Source: Fibrobacteria bacterium
GTDB taxonomy: Bacteria; Fibrobacterota; Fibrobacteria; UBA11236
Assembly (NCBI GenBank): GCA_025360005.1
Contig: JANYDA010000054.1
Coordinates: forward strand, 1-64,000
Direction: 5' to 3'
DNA length: 64,000 nt
The translations under genes and the position numbers were made by a program. This document shows positions 28,583-37,500 of this stretch, one piece after another (position 1 is the first letter of the stretch; the number at the start of each line of letters is the position of its first letter). Under the pieces are notes generated by a model. It was not told where the DNA came from. It saw only the letters and a program-made list of their open reading frames with translations, and did no database searches.

Positions 28583-28609
28583 AAAAAGCCCCCGGGTTTC
28601 CCCAGGGGC
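28583..28609 (-). terminator. Intrinsic terminator of the RALF-like gene
   Basis: On the minus strand: GCCCCTGGG, loop GAAA, CCCGGGGGC, then TTTTT. The nine-base-pair stem has one wobble pair and five T residues follow. It lies about 50 bases after the stop of the gene at 28658-28912. Confidence 0.85.
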
Positions 28610-28657
28610 CTGCCTTGCGGGCGCCCGTCTCAATACGGGAACGCGATGCCGGTGGAA

Positions 28658-28912
28658 TTATCCGCGGGCGCAGCGGGTCTGTTCGGTACAACCGCGGCGG
28701 TAGGGGTGGGGCGCGGCATTCTTCTTGTCGGTGCAGGGATTGTAATAGCTGCGGGACGAGCAGGGGGCGCGGTTGCCATTCAACGCTCCATAGGAGATGT
28801 AAGTTTTCTTACCGGCCGCATCAGCTGAAGAAGGAATGAGCACAAGGGCTCCGACGAAGGAAAAGGCGACGGTAAGGGCGGAAGCGCTTTTGATGATGGT
28901 CTGGATATTCAT
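28658..28912 (-). CDS. RALF-like secreted cysteine-rich peptide
   Basis: An 84-residue precursor. Residues 1-32 form a signal peptide with hydrophobic core FSFVGALVLIPSS and an A-D-A cleavage site. The predicted 52-residue mature peptide carries nearly every landmark of plant Rapid Alkalinization Factors: YISYGAL, then N-x-x-PCS, SYYN-x-C, PYRRGC and a final RC, with four cysteines (residues 51, 60, 75, 81; C-x8-C-x14-C-x5-C, against C-x9-C-x12-C-x5-C in typical plant peptides). In plants RALFs bind FERONIA-type receptor kinases and LLG co-receptors through the YISY region and raise apoplastic pH. GGAG stands six bases before the ATG, and a terminator follows. Base composition resembles the neighbours, so any transfer is old. 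Function in this bacterium is unknown. Confidence 0.85.
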   Translation of the reverse strand: MNIQTIIKSASALTVAFSFVGALVLIPSSADAAGKKTYISYGALNGNRAPCSSRSYYNPCTDKKNAAPHPYRRGCTEQTRCARG

Positions 28913-29209
28913 TACTGCTCCAATTAGGTTTTCGATTTATTGAATTAGGTTATCACCTTATTCCGAAAAGGAAACTAATCCGATATTCATCCAAGGTAAA
29001 CCAGTATTTATACAATTCTTCTACTGCCTTGGAAGTTATTGAGTCAAGAGTCAAATGCCGGTTTTGTTTGTCAAATTTTGCGATCCTAGAAACGACTTCC
29101 ACGTAAATTTATATGCGGAGGATGAAAAACAACCGGGCCGCTTTGAGAAGCTTGGGGAATCAGGGGAACTAGGGAACAACCCCTACCGTATCCTACATGT
29201 TACCTAGGG
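28913..29209. promoter_or_regulatory. AT-rich upstream region of RALF-like gene
   Basis: This 297-bp gap is much richer in A/T than its surroundings. It holds a tandem GAGTCAA-GAGTCAA (29041-29054), a TATAAA read on the minus strand (29012-29007) with a weak TTCCAA 16 bases upstream, and a one-mismatch palindrome (29187-29204). The RALF-like promoter is likely here, with a long leader, but its exact position is not clear. Confidence 0.4.
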
Positions 29210-29560
29210 TCATTTCAGGTTGAGGATCTCCGACAGCGCGCCATCGTGCATCCGAAACAGGTATTGCTTGTCTTCCGAATCGCAGACGAAGGAGTGGGTG
29301 ATTTCCACGTTGGCGCCGGACTCGTCGGAATGGTACTCGCTCCATGCGCCGGGATGGTATTCGCTCAAGTCCGCCTTGGGACAGAGGTCCGCCAGAATGC
29401 GGGCCTGGGCCATGGTCTTGACGGAATCCTCGCGCGTTCTCTGATGGGCACCCACGCTTTCCATCAGCCCGGCCACGAACCGGGTTCTTTTCGGCAGGAT
29501 ATACAGATAGAAGACCCCGGCAATCGCCAGGTAGACCAGCAAGTTCATCGGGATCTTCAT
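29210..29560 (-). CDS. Small membrane-anchored protein of unknown function
   Basis: A 116-residue protein with one N-terminal transmembrane helix (NLLVYLAIAGVFYLYILP, about 5-22) and a soluble extracytoplasmic domain of about 90 residues. The start at 29560 (MKIPMNLLVYL) has GGAAAGG five to six bases upstream, whereas the longer frame from 29617 lacks one. No family is recognised. It is divergent from the DUF47-PiT pair. Confidence 0.55.
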   Translation of the reverse strand: MKIPMNLLVYLAIAGVFYLYILPKRTRFVAGLMESVGAHQRTREDSVKTMAQARILADLCPKADLSEYHPGAWSEYHSDESGANVEITHSFVCDSEDKQYLFRMHDGALSEILNLK

Positions 29561-29675
29561 TTTGGCCTTTCCATGAACCGCTTCGGCGCCCGGGTCGGCA
29601 CCATTATAGGATAGCAAGAGCCGATTTTTCTACTTTTTGGGCCTCGCTGATAAGGGGAACGCCCCGGGGAGCCGA

Positions 29676-30302
29676 ATGTTCAAGAACCTGATACCTACCG
29701 ATGTGAAATTTTTCGAAATGTTCAGCAATGCGGCCAAAATCCTCCAGGACGGCGCCAAGGTAATGAGCGATATGGTATCCGGCCCCTCCGCGGACGTGAA
29801 TGCCTGCGCCGCCCGCCTGGAAAGGCTGGAGCACGATGCCGACGTGCTGACCCACGAGATCCTCATCCGCCTGGACAAGAGTTTCATCACTCCCATCGAT
29901 CGGGAGGATATCCATCATCTTACCTTGGGGCTGGACGATTGCATGGATTACATGGAAGCCGTTACCGAGCGCATGATGCTCTACGGCCTGACGGAGATCA
30001 CCCCGCCCATGAAGGCCCTGGTGGAAGTCATCGTCAACCAGGTCGAGGAATTGAACAAGGTCATCCCCCTCATCGCCGATCTCAAGTACGAGAAGGTCAT
30101 CCCCCATTGCATCGAAATCAACCGCCTGGAAAATTTGGCCGACAAGATCGCCCGCGAGGCCGTGGCCGATTTGTTCAAAGGCTCGCCCAATCCGCTCGAC
30201 GTTATGAAGTGGCGCGACATCTACGACAACCTGGAGACCGCCACCGATAAGTGCGAGCATGTGGCCGGCATCATCGAAGGGATCGTTCTCAAGCATGGCT
30301 GA
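29676..30302 (+). CDS. DUF47/PhoU-like regulator of PiT phosphate transporter
   Basis: A 208-residue all-helical protein of the DUF47 family, a PhoU-like fold that typically sits beside PiT transporters and is thought to control them. The sequence carries the expected long amphipathic helices with E/D-x-x-x-D/N metal-type pairs (ERLEHDADVLTHEI and EINRLENLADKIAREAV). The ATG at 29676 has GGGGAG six bases upstream. The stop overlaps the start of the PiT gene (ATGGCTGA), implying coupled translation and a 1:1 functional pair. Confidence 0.92.
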   Translation: MFKNLIPTDVKFFEMFSNAAKILQDGAKVMSDMVSGPSADVNACAARLERLEHDADVLTHEILIRLDKSFITPIDREDIHHLTLGLDDCMDYMEAVTERMMLYGLTEITPPMKALVEVIVNQVEELNKVIPLIADLKYEKVIPHCIEINRLENLADKIAREAVADLFKGSPNPLDVMKWRDIYDNLETATDKCEHVAGIIEGIVLKHG

Positions 30303-31299
30303 ATCGCTGCCCATCCTGATGGGGCTGATAGCATTGGCCCTGATTTTCGACTACATCAACGGCATGCACGATTCGGCGAACGCCATCGCCACCGTGGTCT
30401 CCACGCGCGTGCTTTCCCCGCGCACGGCCCTTATCATGGCCGCCATCCTCAATTTCGGCGGGGCCTTCCTGAGCACGGCGGTGGCCAAGACCATCGGCAA
30501 GGGAATCGTGGATCCGCACCTGGTGACCAACGCCATCGTGGCCTCCAGCCTTTTGGCGGCCATCCTGTGGAACCTCTTGACCTGGTTCTACGGGATCCCT
30601 TCCAGCTCCTCCCATGCCTTGATCGGCGGCCTTATCGGGGCGGTGGTCTCCCGGCACGGTTTCCACAGCCTCAACGGCGAGGGCGTCTGGAAAATCATCA
30701 AGGCTTTGCTCATCTCGCCGTTCGTCGGTTTCGCGGGCGGCTTGGCGCTGATGATCGCCATCATGTGGATGTTCCATAAGAGCCCGGCGGGCAAGGTCAA
30801 CCGCTGGTTCAAGCACCTGCAACTGGTATCCGCCTCCTTCATGGCTTTCAGCCACGGTTCCAATGATGCCCAGAAGGCGATGGGCGTCATCACCATGGCC
30901 CTGGTAGGCATGGGCTTCATGCATGGCGGCAAGGATTTCCATATCCCCATGTGGGTGGTATTCCTGTGCGCCAGCGCCATGGCGCTCGGCACCGCCGCGG
31001 GCGGATGGCGTATCATCAAGACCATGGGCGTTAAGATGATCCGCTTGCAGCCCGTGCACGGTTTCGCGGCCGAAACCGCCGCCGCCATCACCATCCTCAC
31101 GGCCACCTCCATGGGCGCGCCGGTTTCCACCACCCACGTCATCTCATCCGCCATCATGGGAGTGGGCTCGGCCAAACGCGCCTCCGCGGTGCGCTGGGAG
31201 ATAGCGGCGCAAATGGGCGTGGCCTGGGTCCTGACCATCCCCTGCGCGGCTTTGCTGGCCTTCGCTATCGGCTGGGGGTTCCGCCTTTTGGGCGGTTAA
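30295..31299 (+). CDS. pit: Low-affinity inorganic phosphate transporter, PiT family
   Basis: A 334-residue membrane protein with about ten helices that imports phosphate (or metal-phosphate) with H+ or Na+. The two internal family motifs are present: DYINGMHDSANAIATVVSTR near the N-terminus and FMAFSHGSNDAQKAMGV near residue 182. It overlaps the DUF47 gene by eight bases. Together with the pst genes at 57-64 kb the organism has both constitutive low-affinity and high-affinity uptake. No TGAAAC Pho box was seen upstream of this pair, which suits a housekeeping system. Confidence 0.93.
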   Translation: MAESLPILMGLIALALIFDYINGMHDSANAIATVVSTRVLSPRTALIMAAILNFGGAFLSTAVAKTIGKGIVDPHLVTNAIVASSLLAAILWNLLTWFYGIPSSSSHALIGGLIGAVVSRHGFHSLNGEGVWKIIKALLISPFVGFAGGLALMIAIMWMFHKSPAGKVNRWFKHLQLVSASFMAFSHGSNDAQKAMGVITMALVGMGFMHGGKDFHIPMWVVFLCASAMALGTAAGGWRIIKTMGVKMIRLQPVHGFAAETAAAITILTATSMGAPVSTTHVISSAIMGVGSAKRASAVRWEIAAQMGVAWVLTIPCAALLAFAIGWGFRLLGG

Positions 31300-31324
31300 A
31301 CGCGTTTGTTAACCGGGAAGCGGG

Positions 31325-31513
31325 TCAGACGTCCGCCCCCAGGCTGGTATCCTGCAGGCCTTCCGAAGGATTATGATCCTTGATGGCATCCAGGGTTTCG
31401 CGCCGGGAATCCAATTTTTCCTTCAGATGTTTGGCCGGATATTCGTCCGGATGAGCGGGGACAACATCGTCCAGGGTTATATCTTTTTTTTTCTGCTTGT
31501 TTTTCCCGAACAT
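31325..31513 (-). CDS. Small charged protein (62 aa)
   Basis: A small hydrophilic protein starting MFGKNKQKKKDITLDDV, very rich in Lys, Asp and Glu, with no signal peptide or membrane segment. It is well supported as a gene by AGGAGG five bases before the ATG and by a promoter about 50 bp upstream with an unusual six-fold 10-bp repeat (31581-31640). The larger frame from 31588 has no start signal. Function unknown; it is convergent with pit. Confidence 0.7.
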   Translation of the reverse strand: MFGKNKQKKKDITLDDVVPAHPDEYPAKHLKEKLDSRRETLDAIKDHNPSEGLQDTSLGADV

Positions 31514-31568
31514 TATAGCCTCCTTGGTTGGGGCGCCCGGGTTTCCTTCCGGGTGCGGTTTTCCGTCA

Positions 31569-31640
31569 GTATTACCGACTTCCATCATCTGCTATCAACT
31601 TCCATCAGGTTCTTTCAAGTTCTATCAAGTTCTATCAGCC
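31569..31640 (-). promoter_or_regulatory. Six-fold 10-bp operator array with -10 box
   Basis: On the minus strand six units of about ten bases follow each other from 31640 to 31581 with consensus TGATAGAACT. The TGATGG core of the last unit (31587-31582) is followed by seven bases and then TAATAC (31574-31569), a plausible -10. Ten-base phasing puts every unit on the same DNA face, as expected for a cooperatively binding activator. It would control the 62-residue protein ending at 31325. Confidence 0.6.
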
Positions 31641-31648
31641 CCTGGTCC

Positions 31649-31660
31649 GAATATATATTC
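31649..31660. repeat. Perfect 12-bp palindrome GAATATATATTC
   Basis: GAATATATATTC equals its own reverse complement. It lies nine bases beyond the upstream end of the 10-bp repeat array in otherwise GC-rich DNA, suggesting a further protein-binding site. Confidence 0.5.
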
Positions 31661-31782
31661 CGCAGGCAGCGGTAGCCGGTTTCCGGAACTGGTGCGATTT
31701 TTGGGGGGTGTCCCAGCGCGATGAATGCCGCTGCGGGGATCAATGCCGGGATGGTAGCGGCCTAAGGGGCGTGGGCGCCGGA

Positions 31783-33624
31783 TCAGGCGCGGTCGGCGGG
31801 ATCCATGCGCCTGTCGATGAGGGCGGCGGGGACCTCGATGATGAAGCGGCTGCCCTCCCCGATTTCGCTTTCCGCCGAGACGGTCATCCCGTATTTATGG
31901 GCGGCGTGTTTGACGATGGCCAGTCCCAGTCCGGTGCCTTCCTTGGAGGCGCGCGAGGCGCCGGCCCGGTAGAAACGCTCGAAGATGCGCGGGAGCATTT
32001 CCCGCGGGATGCCGATGCCCGTGTCCTTGACGAACAGCTTCAGGGTTTCCCCCGATTCCGTCCAGAGCTTCACTTTGCCGCCGGGTTTGTTGTACTTGAC
32101 CGCGTTGCCCACCAGGTTGTTGAGGATGAGTTCCAGGTCGCGCGGTTCCATGATGACCTTCACCTCCTCCCCCACGTGGTTCTCCATGCGCACGCCCGCG
32201 CCTTCCATGGCGTGCCGATGCAGGTTGGCGGCCGCATTGACATAGCCCCGCAGGGGCAGCGGTTCCGTGTCCTTGGGCGCGGGGTTGGCTTCCAGGTGCG
32301 ATAGGCTGAGCAGGTCCTGCACCAGCCGTTCCAAACGCAGGGCGTTGGCGTGGATTTTCCCGACGAAGGGGATGCGCACTTTTTCATTTCCCAGCGCGCC
32401 TTCCAGGAGCGCTTCCGCGTAGCCCTTGATGGAGGAGAGCGGGGTCTTGAGCTCATGGGAGGCATTGGCGACGAATTCGGACTTCACCCGGTCCAGGTGG
32501 CGGAACTCGGTGACGTCCAGGAGGGTGAGCAGGTATTCGCGGCCGGATTCGCTTTCCGTTTTCCCGGGTGCCGGACCGGCGTCCATGGGCGCCAGATGGC
32601 ACAGGAGATCGAAGGGGGAGTCGGGCCCTTTGTCCACGTGCATAAGGGGCGTGCGCTCCGGGGAATCCGCCGCTTCCAGCCATGGCACCAGGGGACTGAG
32701 CGGCAGCAGGGAACGCAAGTTGCGGCCCACCCACGCGGTGGCGTCCTTGCTTTCAGTAGCGCCCAGCAGCCGCAGCGAGGAAGGATTGGCGGTCACCACC
32801 GTGCCGGCGGCGGAGAAAATGAGGATGCCTTCGTCGAGCTGGTTGAGTACGGCCACCAGCTTATCGCGCTGCATTTCCACTTCCCGCCCCAGGGTGCGGA
32901 CCTGGCCCACATAGCCGCGGAAGGCCTGGTTGAGGACCTCGGCCTCGCGGAACTCCGCTTCCCAACGCGGCGGCTTGCCGGGATCGGGGCGGCCGTCGCG
33001 GGAATCGATCAGGTGCAGGAGCGGGGCGCTGATCTTGCGGCTGATCCACCAGGTGATGGCCAGCGAGGCGGCCAGGAACAGGGCCAGGAAGAGGGCGAAG
33101 ATCTTCAACGACGCCATCTGGAAGCTGTTCAGGGTCACCGGGCCCGCGGCCATCCGCAGGTAACACGCCTGATCCGGAACCTTGCGCGCTACGTAGAGCA
33201 TCCCGCGGCCCAGGGTGTTGGAATAGCGCCAGGCGTGGCCCCAGCCTTTTTCCATCGCCATCCGCACTTCCGGCCGCGCCGCGTGGTTTTCCAGGCCCGC
33301 CAGCTCCGCGCGGGGGACGTGCGAGTCCGCCAGCACGCGGCCGGAGGAGTCGATAAAGGTGACGCGGAATCCCTTGAAGCGCGCGACCGCCTTGCAGAGG
33401 GAATCGGCCAGGGCCGGGTCCGCCAGCAATTGCGGCCGATCATGGATGGTGGAGGCCAGCCACTCCAGATCGCCGGAAAGCTCCATTTGCAGGGCATCCG
33501 CGAAGAGGGAGCGGGAGGTGAGGTAGAGGTAAATCGTGAGCCCCAGGAACAGGGCCGCGAATATCCCCAACATGCCCATGAGATGGGCGCGCAGGGACGG
33601 GTATTCGCGTTCGATTTGGGCCAT
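31783..33624 (-). CDS. phoR: Sensor histidine kinase, PhoR-like
   Basis: A 613-residue membrane sensor kinase. Transmembrane helix 1 is at about 16-36, a periplasmic sensing domain follows, helix 2 is at about 167-192, then a HAMP-like linker, a PAS domain (VAVLNQLDEGILIFSAAGTVVTAN), the HisKA box (NASHELKTPLSSIKGY, phospho-His about 390) and an HATPase domain (NNLVGNAVKYN, DTGIGIPREML, GTGLGLAIVKH). It probably phosphorylates the response regulator encoded just upstream. The naming as PhoR rests on this pairing, the PAS domain and the phosphate genes around it. The frame is open to 34263, but residues before 33624 are a shadow of phoB. Confidence 0.85.
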   Translation of the reverse strand: MAQIEREYPSLRAHLMGMLGIFAALFLGLTIYLYLTSRSLFADALQMELSGDLEWLASTIHDRPQLLADPALADSLCKAVARFKGFRVTFIDSSGRVLADSHVPRAELAGLENHAARPEVRMAMEKGWGHAWRYSNTLGRGMLYVARKVPDQACYLRMAAGPVTLNSFQMASLKIFALFLALFLAASLAITWWISRKISAPLLHLIDSRDGRPDPGKPPRWEAEFREAEVLNQAFRGYVGQVRTLGREVEMQRDKLVAVLNQLDEGILIFSAAGTVVTANPSSLRLLGATESKDATAWVGRNLRSLLPLSPLVPWLEAADSPERTPLMHVDKGPDSPFDLLCHLAPMDAGPAPGKTESESGREYLLTLLDVTEFRHLDRVKSEFVANASHELKTPLSSIKGYAEALLEGALGNEKVRIPFVGKIHANALRLERLVQDLLSLSHLEANPAPKDTEPLPLRGYVNAAANLHRHAMEGAGVRMENHVGEEVKVIMEPRDLELILNNLVGNAVKYNKPGGKVKLWTESGETLKLFVKDTGIGIPREMLPRIFERFYRAGASRASKEGTGLGLAIVKHAAHKYGMTVSAESEIGEGSRFIIEVPAALIDRRMDPADRA

Positions 33625-33737
33625 GGGCTCGCTTCCCTGCCGATGGGGCATCGGGCGATGAAACATCGGGCGCGGGAGATCGATCGCTATAGTAGCAAAC
33701 GGGACCGCAATCGGTAACGGGCGGGATTCAGGCCGGT

Positions 33738-34457
33738 TCAGACCGAGAGAGGGTGGTCCACCGCTTCCGGCGTCACGGAGCCTTCCGGATCCCATTGGTA
33801 GCCGAACCCGGTGACGGTGCGGATGCATTTGCCGTAAGGCTTGATCTTCTCGCGCAGGCGCGTGACGGAAACGTCCACGCTGCGCAGGCCGGCTTTGGAC
33901 TCCATGCCCCAGGCCCGCTCCAGCAGGGTGGCTCGCGCGATGGTCTTCTTCTGGCCCTCGATGAGGACCTTGAGCACCATGAACTCGCGGGGCGTGAGGC
34001 TTACGCGGGTGCCGTCCACTTCCACCACATGGCGGTCGAAGAAGATCTCCAGGCCGCGGAACATGAAGCGATCCTTGCCGCCCTTGGACCGCTTGACCAG
34101 GGCCTTGGCGCGGGCCACCAGCTCTTTGGGCGAGAAGGGTTTGGTGAGATAGTCGTCCGCTCCCACCTTGAAGCCGATGAGTTTGTCGGTCTCCTCGTCC
34201 TTGGCGGTGACGAAAAGCACGGGGATGCTTTCCAGGCGTTCTTCGCGCTTGATCTTGCGGCACAATTCTATGCCCGACATGTCCGGCAGCATCACGTCCA
34301 GGATGGCCAGATCAACGGATTCATCGCTCAGGATGGAGAGCGCGTCCATGCCGGTCTTGGCGGCATGCACGCGGAAACCTTCCGATTCCAGGCTGTAGGT
34401 TATCAGTTCCAAAATGTCCGAATCGTCTTCGGTGACCAGTACGTTTGTTTGATTCAT
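33738..34457 (-). CDS. phoB: Response regulator, OmpR/PhoB family
   Basis: A 239-residue response regulator. The receiver domain has the acidic pair EDD (residues 10-12), the phosphoacceptor Asp54 in ILDVMLPD, a Thr at the switch position in VTAKDE and Lys in KPF. The C-terminal half is a winged-helix DNA-binding domain (VSLTPREFMVLKVL... and SVDVSVTRLREKI). It should bind direct repeats. A TGAAAC-N5-TGAAAC box lies 48 bp before its own start, so it probably regulates itself. phoR follows after 113 bp on the same strand. The PhoB identity is inferred from genome context. Confidence 0.88.
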   Translation of the reverse strand: MNQTNVLVTEDDSDILELITYSLESEGFRVHAAKTGMDALSILSDESVDLAILDVMLPDMSGIELCRKIKREERLESIPVLFVTAKDEETDKLIGFKVGADDYLTKPFSPKELVARAKALVKRSKGGKDRFMFRGLEIFFDRHVVEVDGTRVSLTPREFMVLKVLIEGQKKTIARATLLERAWGMESKAGLRSVDVSVTRLREKIKPYGKCIRTVTGFGYQWDPEGSVTPEAVDHPLSV

Positions 34458-34504
34458 GTTTCAGAAATCTACTTGCAGGCCGGAAGCGGGGCCAGGCGAA
34501 ATGC

Positions 34505-34521
34505 GTTTCATCCTTGTTTCA
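34505..34521 (-). promoter_or_regulatory. Predicted Pho box upstream of phoB
   Basis: On the minus strand TGAAAC-aagga-TGAAAC, an 11-bp direct repeat (34521-34505), reading towards phoB. A single further TGAAAC abuts the start codon (34463-34458). The same repeat precedes the ppk operon and the porin-pst operon. A -10 hexamer is not obvious here. Confidence 0.6.
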
Positions 34522-34534
34522 GGCAGGCGGATTT

Positions 34535-37500
34535 TCAAGGAATAGCGATTTTCAGGCTCAAGCGGCGGGGTATCCCGACGGTGGGTTTCTGCCGGTCGGC
34601 CGCGCTGCCGGAATTGCATTCCAGCGCCAGGACGTATACTCCGGCGGCATAGCCGCGTCCGTTCCCATTCCGGACCAGATGGTAAATCCCATCGGGCAAA
34701 TCCAGGGTTTCCGACTCCAGTGATCGGCCGGCCAGCGACCATAGGGTCAAGCGTATGCGCGCGGACCGCGGCAGCTTGAGGTCCAGGGCGAAGCGGCCCG
34801 CCTGGGCGGAAACCTGGGCCGCGAAAGCGTGCACGGCCAGGGGGATGCTTCCCAGCCGCGCTTCCAATTCGGCCGAGGGTCCGGCCAGGATTTCCAGGCT
34901 GTCGGTGAAGCCCGCAGGCAACGGGATGCTCCCGCTATCGGACAGCGGGAAGCGGAGGCCGCGCGCGCCGGATACGGCCCACGCGCTATAGCCTTCCGGC
35001 AGGATAAAGGCTTCCACGCGGGCGGCGGAGCCGGAGGTCACCCGGGAAAGGACATCGGCGTTGGCGGCCAGCCCGGCCACCAGTTTCCATCCGTAGCTGC
35101 GTCCCCGCTTCCAGGCGAGCAGATCGGTCCCCAAGCGCTGGCCGCCGCGCGCCGAATACAGGCGGGAGCCTTGGTCGCGCGGAGAGACCGGCTGGGGATC
35201 GTCCTCCACGCCGATGCCGTCGGCCGCCGTGGGGCTGGCTCCCAGCCGCAGCGAGGGTCCTTGATCCAACCGCAACCGGATCGAGAATCCGGAGCCGGTC
35301 GCCGCCTCCGTCGCCGATTTGGCGGCGGGGGTCTGGGAACCGGCCTGCGCGGGACCGGTAACGGGTGAGTTACGTAGGTCGATCAAAGTATCGCGCGAGC
35401 CCTTGTAGTAGGCGAAATAGCCGCGCCAGGGTTCCAGGCTTTCCGCGGTAGCGTAGGCGCGCAAGCCGGCGTCCCAAGCGAACAGGCCTTTCAAGGCGGA
35501 GGCATCGTAGCCGTCGGGAAACGCGCGGGTTACCGGCCAGTACAGCAGGGTCATGCCGGGATTGGCTACCAGGTTCCAGCCATGGCGCAGGGTGAGCTGG
35601 TACGCTCCCGAGCCGCGATGGCCGGCCGTTTGCAAGGCCGGGAAGACCAGGGACGGGAGGCTGGCATGCGCGGCTATCCAAACGCCCGCGCCCGGCAGCA
35701 AGGGCTCGTCGTCCGTAAGGTAGCGGTACCCGCCGTTGCCGGGATTCACGGTCACGCCTTCCAATTCCGGCACGGAATTGTTGCTGCGCAGTTGCGCCAT
35801 GGTGAGCGGCGGTTCCGCCGCCAGGGGCACGGCGATCAGATCCCAGGGATCGGCCGGGTTGGAGCCAATGCGGAAGGCAGCCGGCGTGCGCACCGTTTCC
35901 GTGAAGCGTTGCGCCAGCGGATACTGAGAACCATCCGCGGGGAAAACCGTTTTGAGGCTGTGATCGTCCACCCGCAGCCGGATGGTCAAGGGCGCCAGGG
36001 AGCCCGCGGGATTCTTGAGGGACACGGCGAGCAGCAGGGTATTGGTGATATCCCGCCCCGTGAAGCCGGCGCTTTTCTTGTCGGACCTTTCCAGGTCCAG
36101 GAGCAGGTTGGTGACATTGTCCTGGATGGAGACCACCAGGCGGGTGGAATCCTCCGGCGTGAAGGTTTCCCCGGAATAGGTGATGACGGGCGCCGACGTA
36201 TCCACCGCCAGGAAATAGGTACCGGGACCGGGAAGCTGGCTGGTATCGGAGCCGGTGATCCAGCGCGCGCTGCCATTTGGATTCAGCATGTACAAGGAAC
36301 GGATCTCGCCGCCGGGCGCATTGAAGTCGACAGTGGGAAAGGCGGCCGCGCCCTCCGGAACGGCGAGGCGGATGCCGAACAGAATGTCGCGGAAACCTTT
36401 CAGGGACTTAAGGCTGTCCGCGGCGATGACTTCCACGTTGACCGGCGCGGCGCCCGCAAGCGGACTTTGCAGGCTGTAATTGCCGGAGAGTTCGATGCGC
36501 TGGCCCGGGCCCAGCACGCGGGGTCCGGGGCGGATGAAGGCGTAATTCTCGCTGCGCACCGCGCTGCGTTGCAGACCCGCTCCTTGACCGGCGACGGCTA
36601 TCGCCTTCAGGCCGGCGCTGGTGTCCAGGCGGATGGACGAGCCCGGCTTATAGGGCGGCAGCCCGCGCTCCGGTCCCGGCGTCGATCCGTCCAAGGTATA
36701 GTAGATGAGCGCGCGCGCGGACTTGTCGCTCAACTGGATGTTGATGGCGGAACTGTAGTCGCCGCCGCGCGGGGAGGCGTCGGGCGTATCCGGGATCAAG
36801 GTGTAGGTTTCCGATAAGATGGAACTGACGTCGGTCCCTTTCACCGCGATGGCCTTCAGGGTAGCGCTCGAATCCAGGAACACGCCGTTGCCGGAATAGA
36901 GGGTGGAGGACCGGGTGGGATCGGAACCGTCTACGGTGTAGAAGATGAGAGCGTCCCCGCCCTTGCAGGCCAGGCTGACGCGGAGGGTATCCGGGAAGCT
37001 ACGGGACTTGGGGAGCGCGTAGGGCGCCTCCTGCCTGCGTTTGAATTCCCATTGCGCGGTATCGCTGTATTGGGATCCGGAGATGGCGATGGCTTTGAGG
37101 GTGGTGGTTTGCCGCAGCACCAGCGAATCCTGGAACTTGAAGGGCCCCAGCGCGCCGAGCAGGTAGTAGATGGACGCTTGCGGCGCGGCGGCCGGGGGCG
37201 ATAGCTTGACCACGATGGAGTCGTTGAAGAATCCCCCCGCGGGGCCGGCCGTAGGGATGGGAAGGGTCAGGCTATCGCGATGGATATAGAGATTGGTATG
37301 CACCGGACTGGGCCGGTAACCGGTTTTGTAGGCGATGGCGCTTACGGTGGTGGTGGTTTTGATGACGAAGGGACCGGCATAAGGCTTCTTGGTATTGTCG
37401 GGCGCGGACTGATCCACGGTGTAGTAGATCAGCGCGCCGGCGATCGGCGGCGTCATGGTCACCTTGACGGAGTCGTTGAACGTGTACGATCCCGGATCGA

